A DNA stretch of 33,411 nucleotides from Planctomycetota bacterium (GTDB lineage Bacteria; Planctomycetota; SZUA-567), in contig JAGUZQ010000101.1 of NCBI GenBank assembly GCA_020060765.1, positions 1-33,411 on the forward strand, given 5' to 3'. The first letter of the stretch is position 1, and every line of letters begins with the position of its first letter. The translations under genes and the position numbers were made by a program. Under the pieces are notes generated by a model. That model worked only from the letters and a program-made list of their open reading frames with translations. It had not been told where the DNA came from and did no database searches. Of this stretch, positions 7,212 to 14,746 are shown piece after piece.

Positions 7212-8567
7212 TTATTGCTTGAGTATATCCATCGCCTGGCCGATGCGGGAGACGGGGCAGGTCTTAATTTGCGGCTTCAGCGGTTTGCTGTCGGCGGGAA
7301 TCACCGCCAGGGAAAAGCCCAGGCGCGCCGCTTCCTGCAGGCGGCTTTCCAGTTGCGCCACCGGTCGCACCTCGCCGCCGAGCCCCACTTCGCCGATCAC
7401 CACCGTATCGCGCGGCAAGGCCAGTTCGCGCAAACTGCCCGCCACCGCCATCGCCATCGCGAGGTCGGCTCCCGGCTCGCGCAGTTCCGCCCCGCCCACG
7501 ACGTTCAGGAACACGTCCTGGTCGGCCAATCCCAAGCCGCAGCTTTTTTCCAATACCGCCAGCAGCATCGACACTCGGTTGGGGTCTGCGCCGGTGACGC
7601 GCCGCCGGGCCGAACCCGGATAGGTCGGAGCTACCAACGCCTGCACCTCCACCAGAAACGGCCGCGTGCCGGAGAGCGGCGCGGTGACCACCGTCCCCGG
7701 CATGGTTTCGGCGTGGCCGGACAGGAACAGTTTCGAAGGATCAGGCACCGGTTGCAAGCCGGAGGAAGTCATTTCAAAGACGCCCACCTCGTTGGCCGCG
7801 CCGTAGCGGTTTTTGGAAGAGCGCAGAATCCGCGCGGCATGGAAGCGGTCGCCCTCGAACGACAGCACCACGTCGACCATATGTTCCAGCACTTTGGGGC
7901 CGGCGATAGAGCCTTCCTTGGTCACGTGCCCCACCAGGAACAGCGGCACCCCGCAGCGTTTGGCCTGCGCGATCAGACCCGCCGCGCATTCGCGTACCTG
8001 CCCCACCGAGCCCGGCGCGCCGCCCATCTCCTGCCAGAACACCATCTGGATTGAGTCCATAATCACCGCGCCCGCGCCGGATTTTTCCGTCGCTTCCAGA
8101 ATCGCGTCGAGGCTGTTTTCCGCCAGCACCAGCAGATTATCGCACACGCAACCCAGCCTTTCGGCGCGGAGTTTGAGCTGCATGCCGCTTTCCTCGGCGG
8201 TGACGTAGAGCATCGTCACGCCGCTTTGCGCCAGCCAGTGCGCGACTTGCAGCAGCAACGTGCTTTTGCCGACGCCCGGTTCTCCGCCCAGCAGGATGAC
8301 GCTGCCGCTTACCAGCCCTCCGCCGAGGATACGGTCGAGTTCCTTCTGGCCGGTCGGCAGGCGGGAGGACTCATCGGCGGAAATTTCAGAGATGGGGACA
8401 GGCGCGCTTTTCCCGCGCGAACTGCGGCTGCCGGAAGAGACCGGCTCGTCCCGCTGCACCTCCTCCACCAGCGAATCCCACGCCTTGCAGGCGGGACATT
8501 TGCCCACCCACTTCGACGAAACATAGCCGCATTCGGCGCAGGCAAAGACGGTGCGTTTCTTGCTCAT
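7212..8567 (-). CDS. radA: DNA repair protein RadA
   Basis: The 451-aa product has the full RadA layout. An N-terminal C4 zinc finger has Cys10, Cys13, Cys24 and Cys27. A RecA-like ATPase domain has Walker A GEPGVGKST, a Walker B-type strand (AVIMDSIQ) and the RadA-specific KNRYG motif (family KNRFG). The C-terminal domain is the Lon-protease-like one, without peptidase activity. RadA is a helicase that extends and processes recombination intermediates with RecA. It has no nearby operon partner: lon lies upstream on the same strand, separated by a strong palindrome. Confidence 0.97.
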   Translation of the reverse strand: MSKKRTVFACAECGYVSSKWVGKCPACKAWDSLVEEVQRDEPVSSGSRSSRGKSAPVPISEISADESSRLPTGQKELDRILGGGLVSGSVILLGGEPGVGKSTLLLQVAHWLAQSGVTMLYVTAEESGMQLKLRAERLGCVCDNLLVLAENSLDAILEATEKSGAGAVIMDSIQMVFWQEMGGAPGSVGQVRECAAGLIAQAKRCGVPLFLVGHVTKEGSIAGPKVLEHMVDVVLSFEGDRFHAARILRSSKNRYGAANEVGVFEMTSSGLQPVPDPSKLFLSGHAETMPGTVVTAPLSGTRPFLVEVQALVAPTYPGSARRRVTGADPNRVSMLLAVLEKSCGLGLADQDVFLNVVGGAELREPGADLAMAMAVAGSLRELALPRDTVVIGEVGLGGEVRPVAQLESRLQEAARLGFSLAVIPADSKPLKPQIKTCPVSRIGQAMDILKQ

Positions 8568-8604
8568 GAATTAGTCGCTTTTTTTTTTTCAAAAACTTAC
8601 GAAC

Positions 8605-8682
8605 GTCATTCCCGCGCAGGCGGGAATCCAGTGGGGAAACCGCACGCAACACATACTGGATTCCCGCCTGCGCGGGAATGAC
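8605..8682. repeat. perfect 28-bp inverted repeat, REP/MITE-like
   Basis: The left arm 8605-8632 (starting GTCATTCCCGCGCAGGCGGG) and the right arm 8655-8682 are exact reverse complements with a 22-base loop. Each arm contains its own smaller CCCGC/GCGGG dyad. Arms of this type (CATTCCCGCGCAGGCGGGAA) are a common intergenic repeat in bacteria. It lies just after the lon stop, with a T5 stretch a few bases past it on the minus strand, so it may also end lon transcription. Confidence 0.85.
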
Positions 8683-8715
8683 AATGCCAAGAAAACCCGT
8701 TCAACGTATAACAGG

Positions 8716-11145
8716 TCAGATTCTCCGGATAGCCTTTTTCCGATGCGGTTTCTTTTCCGGAAACGCCACCGGCAGCATTTCGCTGATTTCATGGATCGGG
8801 TGGAACTCCAGGTCGCGTTTCACTTCCGGCGGCAGTTCGTCCAGGTCGTGGATGTTGGCGGCGGGAATAATCACTTTTCTGATTCCCGCTCGGCGCGCGG
8901 CCAGCATCTTTTCCTTGATGCCCCCCACCGGCAGCACCTTGCCCCGCAGGGTGATTTCGCCGGTCATGGCCAGGCGCGGCGCGATGGATTTTTTCGTCAA
9001 CAGGCTGACCAGGCTCGCTACCAGCGTAATGCCAGCCGAAGGGCCGTCCTTAGGCATGGCGCCTTCGGGAAAGTGGATATGGATGTCGGCGTCCTCGAAA
9101 AAGTTGTCCTGTACGCCGAGTTCGGCGGCGTGGGAGCGCGTCCAGGACAGCGCCGCCTGCGCCGATTCCTTGATCACGTCGCCGAGGTGGCCGGTCAGTT
9201 CCAGGTGTTTCTTGCCCGCCATTTTCGCCGATTCAATAAACAGCACGTCGCCGCCGGTGGCGGTCCACGCCAGCCCCACCGCCACGCCCGGCATTTCCGC
9301 ACGACTCACGTTCTGATCGAAATAGGTTTTCGCGCCCAGGTATTTTTTCACATCCGGCGCGCCGACCTTGAAGACGCCTCGCTTGCCGGAGGCGATCTTT
9401 ACCACAAGCTTCCGCACCACCGTCGCCAGCGACCGCTCCAAGTTGCGCAAGCCTGCCTCGCGCGTGTATTCGCCGATGATTTTGCGGACGGCGGAAGCGT
9501 CGATGCGGATGCGGTTGCGGTCGACGCCGTGTTCGGACAAAACGCGCGGCAGCAGATGCCGCCGGGCGATCTGCATCTTTTCCTCTTCGGAATAGCCGGG
9601 AATCTGCAATATCTCCATCCGGTCGCGGAGCGGCGGCGGAATGGTGTCGAGTTGATTGGCGGTGGTAATGAAAATCACCTGCGACAAATCGAAAGCGACG
9701 TCGAGATAGTGGTCGGAAAAGGAATTGTTCTGTTCTGGATCAAGCACCTCCAGCAGCGCCGCCGAGGGGTCGCCGCGCAGGTCGCTGGTGAGCTTGTCGA
9801 TCTCGTCCAGCATGAAGACGGGATTGTTGGTGCCGGCCTTGCGCAAGCCCTGCAATATCCGACCAGGCAGCGCGCCGATGTAGGTGCGGCGGTGCCCCCG
9901 GATTTCGGCTTCGTCCCGGACGCCGCCGAGGGAGATGCGCACGAATTCGCGCCCCATCGCCCGCGCGATACTGCGTCCGAGAGAAGTCTTGCCCACTCCC
10001 GGCGGCCCGGAGAAACAGAGGATCGGGCTCCGTCCCTTGGGGTGAACCTTGCGCACGGCGAGATATTCGACAATGCGATCCTTGACCTTGGTCAGGTCGT
10101 AATGGTCTTCGTCCAGAATCTTGCGCGCGCCGGGAATGTCCAGCCGATCGTCGGTTTTTTTGCTCCAGGGCAGGGTCGCCATCCAGTCCAGATACGTGCG
10201 CACGACGGTATATTCCGCGCTGCCGGGCTGCATCCGTTCCAGCCGTTTTAATTCGCGGTCGGCTTCCTTTTTCGCCTCTTCCGGCAGTCTGGCCTTGGCC
10301 AGCGCCTCCTTCAGTTCCTCCACCTCCAGCGCCGCGTCGTCGTCCTCCCCCAGCTCGCGGCGGATGGTTTTAAGCTGTTCGCGCAGGAAATATTCGCGCT
10401 GGCCCTTGCCGATTTTTTCTTTAACGTCTTCCTGGATCTTGCTTCCGAGTTCGACGATCTGCAATTCCCGTCCGATCAGGGCAGAAACCTTCTCCAGCCG
10501 CGCGCGGACGTTGGGCTCGCCCAGGATCATGCAACGTTCCTGGAGCGACAGATTGATGTTGGCCGCCACCAGGTCGGCGAAGCGTCCGGGATGAGTGATG
10601 TTCACCGCAGCTACCCGCACTTCCTCGGGCGCCTGCGGCAGGAGTTCGATCAGGCGGGTGAACTGGTCGCGCACCGAGCGGTGGAGCGCGTCCAGCTTCA
10701 TCCCGTCCTCCAGCACGTCGTCGAACTGGCGGGTCTGGGCGATGAAGAAAGGCTTCTGTTGCAGATATTTCTCCAGCTTCAGGCGGCGGATGCCCTGCAC
10801 CAGCAGCCGCACGCTGCCGTCGGGGATTTTCAGCATCTTCAGGATTACCCCAGCGCAGCCGAATTCGTACAGTTCCTCGGACTTGACCTCATTTTCGTTT
10901 TCCCCGAAAAACGGCGCCAGCGCCAGGAACCGGTCGCCCAGCAGCACCTGGTTGACGAGCGAGGTGTCGCGCGTCTCGGTCACCAGCAAAGGCAGGATCA
11001 TGTCGGGAAACAGCACCATCCCCCGCACCGGCATGACCGGCAACACTTCCGGCAACGCAGGCGTTTCCTCGACGGCGGGGGGAGCGGCGAAAATCTCGGG
11101 CTTGCCCTTGTTCCTGTTGTTTTTCCTGTTGTTATTTTCCGGCAT
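8716..11145 (-). CDS. lon: ATP-dependent protease Lon
   Basis: The 809-aa start (MPENNNRK) is chosen because an upstream in-frame start would run into hsp20; GGAG is about 10 bases before it. Domain order is that of LonA. The N-terminal substrate-binding domain begins LPVMPVRGMVLFPDMILPLL. A helical linker follows, then an AAA+ module (Walker A GPPGVGKTSLG, Walker B FMLDEIDKL). The C-terminal protease has catalytic Ser in PKDGPSAG and Lys in VGGIKEK. Lon degrades damaged and regulatory proteins in the cytoplasm. It is 25 bases behind hsp20, so the two chaperone/protease genes are probably one heat-stress unit. The C-terminus is short and basic. Confidence 0.97.
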   Translation of the reverse strand: MPENNNRKNNRNKGKPEIFAAPPAVEETPALPEVLPVMPVRGMVLFPDMILPLLVTETRDTSLVNQVLLGDRFLALAPFFGENENEVKSEELYEFGCAGVILKMLKIPDGSVRLLVQGIRRLKLEKYLQQKPFFIAQTRQFDDVLEDGMKLDALHRSVRDQFTRLIELLPQAPEEVRVAAVNITHPGRFADLVAANINLSLQERCMILGEPNVRARLEKVSALIGRELQIVELGSKIQEDVKEKIGKGQREYFLREQLKTIRRELGEDDDAALEVEELKEALAKARLPEEAKKEADRELKRLERMQPGSAEYTVVRTYLDWMATLPWSKKTDDRLDIPGARKILDEDHYDLTKVKDRIVEYLAVRKVHPKGRSPILCFSGPPGVGKTSLGRSIARAMGREFVRISLGGVRDEAEIRGHRRTYIGALPGRILQGLRKAGTNNPVFMLDEIDKLTSDLRGDPSAALLEVLDPEQNNSFSDHYLDVAFDLSQVIFITTANQLDTIPPPLRDRMEILQIPGYSEEEKMQIARRHLLPRVLSEHGVDRNRIRIDASAVRKIIGEYTREAGLRNLERSLATVVRKLVVKIASGKRGVFKVGAPDVKKYLGAKTYFDQNVSRAEMPGVAVGLAWTATGGDVLFIESAKMAGKKHLELTGHLGDVIKESAQAALSWTRSHAAELGVQDNFFEDADIHIHFPEGAMPKDGPSAGITLVASLVSLLTKKSIAPRLAMTGEITLRGKVLPVGGIKEKMLAARRAGIRKVIIPAANIHDLDELPPEVKRDLEFHPIHEISEMLPVAFPEKKPHRKKAIRRI

Positions 11146-11170
11146 CTTTATGCAATCTCCAGTCAGCGGC

Positions 11171-11626
11171 TTATTTTTTCTCCACATCCACCTTGAGCAT
11201 CACGGCGGTGGCGTTGGGATGGTGCTTTTCGGCGCGGGGCAGGAACAGCGACAGCATCCCGTTTTCAAAATGGGCGGCGTAACCTTTTTCCGAAACCGGC
11301 CCCGGCAGGATCAGCACCCGCTCGAACAGTCCGTGATAGATTTCCATCTGCCGGTAGCCTTTTTTGCAGAAGGGGCAGATTTCCCGGCGCTGGCCGCGCA
11401 CGGTCAGGACTTCGTCGGAGATGTAGACCTGCACCTCGTGGGGCGCGACTCCGGCCAGTTCCATCAGCACGACGATACCTTCGGCGGTTTCGATAATGTC
11501 GGTCGGCGGCTGCCAGCTTTCCGTCTTGGACTCGCGCCGCAGCCGCAGCAATTCCTTCATCGTGGCTTCGGCGGAAACGTCGAAGTCGTGCGACGAGGAA
11601 AAATAGAACTTGCCGAAAAAAGACAC
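11171..11626 (-). CDS. small heat shock protein, Hsp20/alpha-crystallin family, with a CxxC insertion
   Basis: The 151-aa product begins at a GTG with GGGAGG 7 bases upstream. The alpha-crystallin domain runs from about residue 38: PPTDIIETAEGIVVLMELAG, then VQVYISDEVLTVRGQRRE, ERVLILPGPV and HFENGMLSLFLPRAE. Such proteins hold unfolding proteins for refolding or degradation. Unusually, CPFCKKGYRQME sits in the loop between the two halves of the domain, giving a CxxC pair that could bind metal or respond to oxidation. The C-terminal IXI anchor motif is not obvious. Genes on both sides, a lipoprotein (18-base gap) and lon (25-base gap), are on the same strand. Confidence 0.92.
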   Translation of the reverse strand: MSFFGKFYFSSSHDFDVSAEATMKELLRLRRESKTESWQPPTDIIETAEGIVVLMELAGVAPHEVQVYISDEVLTVRGQRREICPFCKKGYRQMEIYHGLFERVLILPGPVSEKGYAAHFENGMLSLFLPRAEKHHPNATAVMLKVDVEKK

Positions 11627-11644
11627 TGCCGCACCTCCCGCGAA

Positions 11645-12505
11645 CTATTCTACGGTAAAACTGATATCATCCACCAAAAGCTTGGCGCCTTCCTCCGGCT
11701 TTTTATCCCAATTGCCGAACCAGACAAACACGCGGGCGTATTTCGTACTCCGCCAGAACTGGTTGCCGGGATTACCGCTTTGCGCCTCGCCTTTCAGGGA
11801 AACCGAGAAATGCTTCCACTCCGCAGGCATCCAGCCGCTTACTCCGGTATTGTACATGGGAGCGCCCCAGGGGGAATGCAGGCGCACGGGGGTGCCGACC
11901 GGATAATCTTTTTGCAGCGGGGCTTTCAGCGAAACCGCGTAGCGTCCGCCTTCGTCCTCAATCTTCTCCACCTGGGGCGACAGGTCGCGATTAGGCAGAT
12001 CGGACAAATTCTGCTCGACATTGAAAGCGATGGCGGAGTATTTTTGTTCAAGCCACTTCGGGCAGTTCTCGACGAATAATTTCTGGTCACCCTTGCCGAC
12101 AGCCGCGGCCAGTTTTGTTTCTGTTTCGGAATAGGAAGCCACATTGTTGATAAGTATCGGCCGCTTGTTTTCGTCATACAGGCGCAGACCCAGGTAAGCG
12201 CTGGCGGGCAGCTTTTCGTCCACTGTCCGCATCCACGCGGAGAGGAAGTAAGTCTTGCCGGAATCGATGGGGAGGTATTCCTTCGTTATCAGTTCGGTGG
12301 GATATTTGCCGAACAGTTCAAAGCTGAACTTGCCGGTCTGGACAACTTCCTCGTTGGGCTTTACCATGCCTTCCCATTGGGAAACGTCTTCGCTGTCGAT
12401 CAGGTTCACGGCGTCGGCGGCTGGTTTCCTTTCGCCCGGTTCCGGCGCGGCGCATCCGGCCAGCAGGCAAAAAGCGGGCAAAAAACGAAAGAGAAGATGC
12501 TTCAT
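11645..12505 (-). CDS. lipoprotein with predicted beta-sandwich (carbohydrate-binding-like) fold
   Basis: The start MKHLLFRF is chosen because it opens a lipoprotein signal with lipobox LLAGC and has AAGGAA 5 bases upstream. The 286-aa product then shows a pattern seen in carbohydrate-binding and discoidin-like sandwiches: QTGKFSFELFGKYPTELI, LPIDSGKTYFLSAWMRTVD, LGLRLYDENKRPI, and near the end WKHFSVSLKGEA, KYARVFVWFGNW and LLVDDISFTVE. No catalytic motif is visible. A membrane-anchored, surface or periplasmic glycan-binding role is a fair guess. A TATAAT-like -10 is at 12581-12586 on the minus strand. It appears to head the cluster with hsp20 and lon. Confidence 0.75.
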   Translation of the reverse strand: MKHLLFRFLPAFCLLAGCAAPEPGERKPAADAVNLIDSEDVSQWEGMVKPNEEVVQTGKFSFELFGKYPTELITKEYLPIDSGKTYFLSAWMRTVDEKLPASAYLGLRLYDENKRPILINNVASYSETETKLAAAVGKGDQKLFVENCPKWLEQKYSAIAFNVEQNLSDLPNRDLSPQVEKIEDEGGRYAVSLKAPLQKDYPVGTPVRLHSPWGAPMYNTGVSGWMPAEWKHFSVSLKGEAQSGNPGNQFWRSTKYARVFVWFGNWDKKPEEGAKLLVDDISFTVE

Positions 12506-12638
12506 ATCGGTTCCTTGAAAGAGACATCGCGGATAAGTTCGGATTAATATTTCCGGAGTACAGTCTTCTGTCCCGCCCAGATTATAACCTAATTCCCTCG
12601 CAGGCAAGATATTTTCGCCATAATCGTGGACATGAAAA

Positions 12639-12662
12639 AGGCGCGGGAATTTTCCCGCGCCT
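12639..12662 (-). terminator. rho-independent terminator after the FAD oxidoreductase gene
   Basis: The arms AGGCGCGGGAA and TTCCCGCGCCT pair perfectly around a 2-base centre. On the minus strand the hairpin is followed by TTTTT, so it fits the end of the gene stopping at 12689. Confidence 0.85.
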
Positions 12663-12688
12663 GCAAGGCCATATGAATCACTTCAGAA

Positions 12689-14428
12689 TCATGTTACATC
12701 GAAAGAAAACACATGCGCCTGCTCCGCACCCCAGGTGCTTTCCGGAATCAGCCTGAGCGCAGTCGCAGTGACATTTAGCGGGACGCGCACCAAGCGCCGC
12801 CAGTTGTCGTCGGCGCGGGCCACTTCCTTCCATTTGCCGTCGATCTCTGCTTCGAGGCGGAAGGATCTGACCAGAGTTTCCGGCAAAGCGGCAGGCTCGA
12901 TATCCAACCTGACGCAGGAAGGCATGTTGAGCTTGCGTTTGTTCAGGTCGGTGTCGAAGACCAGCCGCGCTTCAGAGAGTTTTTCCTTTTTCGTGAAACG
13001 ATATTCGGCAAATCCTCCCGGCGCGCAAAACCAGCCGTTGTCGTTGCCTTCAAGCGAGCGGTCGAGGCCATTACGCAGCGCCTCCGGGTCGCCGGTCGAG
13101 GCAGAGAGTTTCGCGTTCAGACTGAGCGTCGATACCTCTCGTTTCCGCCAGGGAAGATAGCAGTCGTCGTCGAGCAGAGTCTGCTGCAATTCGCTTAGAT
13201 GTTTATTATATATATCGCGCGGCGTGGCGGAATTTTTCGCTGCGAGGGCGGCGGCGATGCCGACAGCCTGCCCCAGCATGGCGCAGGTCGCCATTACTCT
13301 GGTCGAACTCAAGGCCGCGTGGGTGGTGCTGATATTGCGCCCGGCGAAAAACAGGTTGGCGATGTTTTTCGAATACAGGCAACGGTACGGAATTCCGAAC
13401 GGCGAAGGCGCGGGGTGAAATTCGTTGGGCTTTCCCGGATGCCTCAGGCCGGCCGGATAATGGTCGTCCAGCGTCCAGCCGCCGTAGGCAACCAGATCGT
13501 CGAACCTGCCTTCGGCGCGGACTTCGTTCTGGGTCAGGATATGGTCGCCGACGTAGCGCCTGCTCTCGCGCTTGCCGGGAACAAAGCCGACCCAGTCCAG
13601 CGCCCAGTTCTCGCCTTCGTGTCCTTCGACGTTCTTGATATGATCCCACACGCCGAAAGCGGCGGCCAGCAACTCGTCGCGCAGTGATTCCGTGTCGTGG
13701 ATGGAGTCGCGGTCGCCACCGAGTTCGAGCCACCAGAAATTATTGCAGTAATAACTTTTGCCGGTGATGTTGTGCCCGCGATGGGGGAAGGCGTCGGGGG
13801 GAAATTTCTCCGCCCAGGTCGGAGGGATGAATTTCTGCGGTGTGCCGGTTTCGCGCGCCTGGATCAGGCAGCTCATGCCCATGGTTTTTTTGTCGGCAAC
13901 CGGCGGTTCGATATCCTCGTTGAACTCCGAGGCCGCTTCCCGCCCGAGGCGGAACTCCGCTCCCGTCAGCGGCGCGAGAATGCTGTCGCCGCTGCAATCG
14001 GCGAAATTCGCGGCTGCGATTTCGTGCCAAGTCTGCGTAGTCGTCTGCCAGCAGCGGATTGAAGCGATGCGGTCGCCTGAGATGGTTGCGTCGTTGCAGG
14101 AACAGTTCAGCAGCAGCGTGAGATTTTTTTCATTTCTGGCAGCGCCGTATAAAACACTGTCCCAGATCGACCAGTTCCAGTTAGGATTGCGGTACAGGTT
14201 TTCCAGTTCCAGTTCCTCGCGCAGGCCGGTCTCGCGATTGTCTTCGCCGTGAGCGCCGCAGATCCACATCCGGATTTCGGACGAGGCGTTGCCGCCCAGC
14301 ATCGGGCGGTCATGCACCAGAATTGTTTTCGCCCCGTGCCGCGCCGCCGAAATCGCCGCACACATCCCCGCCAACCCGCCCCCGACCACACAGAAATCCG
14401 GTTCATGTTTAACTGTTCTAAGCGCCAT
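12689..14428 (-). CDS. FAD-dependent oxidoreductase with C-terminal galactose-binding-like domain
   Basis: The start MALRTVKH is set by GAGG 8 bases upstream; an in-frame ATG 13 codons earlier lacks this. The 579-aa product opens with an FAD-binding motif, FCVVGGGLAGMCAAISAARHGA, followed by DRPMLGGNASSEIRMWICGAH, the signature of the FAD_oxidored family found in glycan-degrading bacteria. The dinucleotide-fold return segment is near FAGRNISTTHAALSSTRVM. From about residue 440 a separate domain follows (DNGWFCAPGGFAEYRF, then ARLVFDTDLNKRKLNMPSCV), resembling discoidin-like sandwiches. There is no signal peptide. The substrate is unknown; family context suggests sugar or polyol oxidation. A terminator follows the gene. 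Confidence 0.85.
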   Translation of the reverse strand: MALRTVKHEPDFCVVGGGLAGMCAAISAARHGAKTILVHDRPMLGGNASSEIRMWICGAHGEDNRETGLREELELENLYRNPNWNWSIWDSVLYGAARNEKNLTLLLNCSCNDATISGDRIASIRCWQTTTQTWHEIAAANFADCSGDSILAPLTGAEFRLGREAASEFNEDIEPPVADKKTMGMSCLIQARETGTPQKFIPPTWAEKFPPDAFPHRGHNITGKSYYCNNFWWLELGGDRDSIHDTESLRDELLAAAFGVWDHIKNVEGHEGENWALDWVGFVPGKRESRRYVGDHILTQNEVRAEGRFDDLVAYGGWTLDDHYPAGLRHPGKPNEFHPAPSPFGIPYRCLYSKNIANLFFAGRNISTTHAALSSTRVMATCAMLGQAVGIAAALAAKNSATPRDIYNKHLSELQQTLLDDDCYLPWRKREVSTLSLNAKLSASTGDPEALRNGLDRSLEGNDNGWFCAPGGFAEYRFTKKEKLSEARLVFDTDLNKRKLNMPSCVRLDIEPAALPETLVRSFRLEAEIDGKWKEVARADDNWRRLVRVPLNVTATALRLIPESTWGAEQAHVFSFDVT

Positions 14429-14746
14429 GATTTTTACCTCGCAGAAAAAAGATGAAACATATTTCAATGCTATTATAGCACCAAAAAGCCATTGGTCAAA
14501 TATTTGCCGTTGCTGCGCGAAAAAAAACGCGCATTTTTTTCCGACAAAAAAAACCGCGGCTAAAATGTTTCACGTGAAACATTTTAGCCGTATTTACAAA
14601 TATACCTGTATTAAGTCTGGTTATCCTCAACTTTTTTCGTATTGCTATCAGCTTTATTTACAAAGACTTGCATGTAAAGTGCGTGCCTGCTAGGATTTAT
14701 CCCCCTTCCGGGGAGAGATTAAGAGGGAGTGCAGCGAGAGGCGCAT
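14429..14746. other. AT-rich intergenic stretch holding the parS site
   Basis: This 318-base stretch between asnB and the FAD oxidoreductase gene has no gene. It is strongly AT-rich up to about 14690. It contains the parS palindrome and, at about 14700-14735, a short CCCCCTTCCGGGGAGAG-type intergenic repeat related to that at 4928-4970. Confidence 0.6.
14557..14590. promoter_or_regulatory. parS: parS centromere-like site (ParB binding)
   Basis: TGTTTCACGTGAAACA at 14566-14581 is identical to the 16-bp parS consensus known from many chromosomes. It lies in a longer perfect palindrome of 34 bp, with CGGCTAAAA and TTTTAGCCG as outer arms. ParB nucleates here and, with ParA/SMC, organises the origin region for segregation. 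Sites of this kind usually cluster near oriC. The extended arms are not needed for ParB and are unusual. Confidence 0.88.

Noticed and set aside
7209..8054. Plus-strand 281-codon open frame opposite radA
   Set aside because: It is the antisense of a clear radA gene, with His/Arg/Gln-rich composition of a shadow frame and no domain.
14557..14590. Rho-independent terminator
   Set aside because: Its core is the exact parS sequence, with no loop and no following T-run, so the centromere reading is better.
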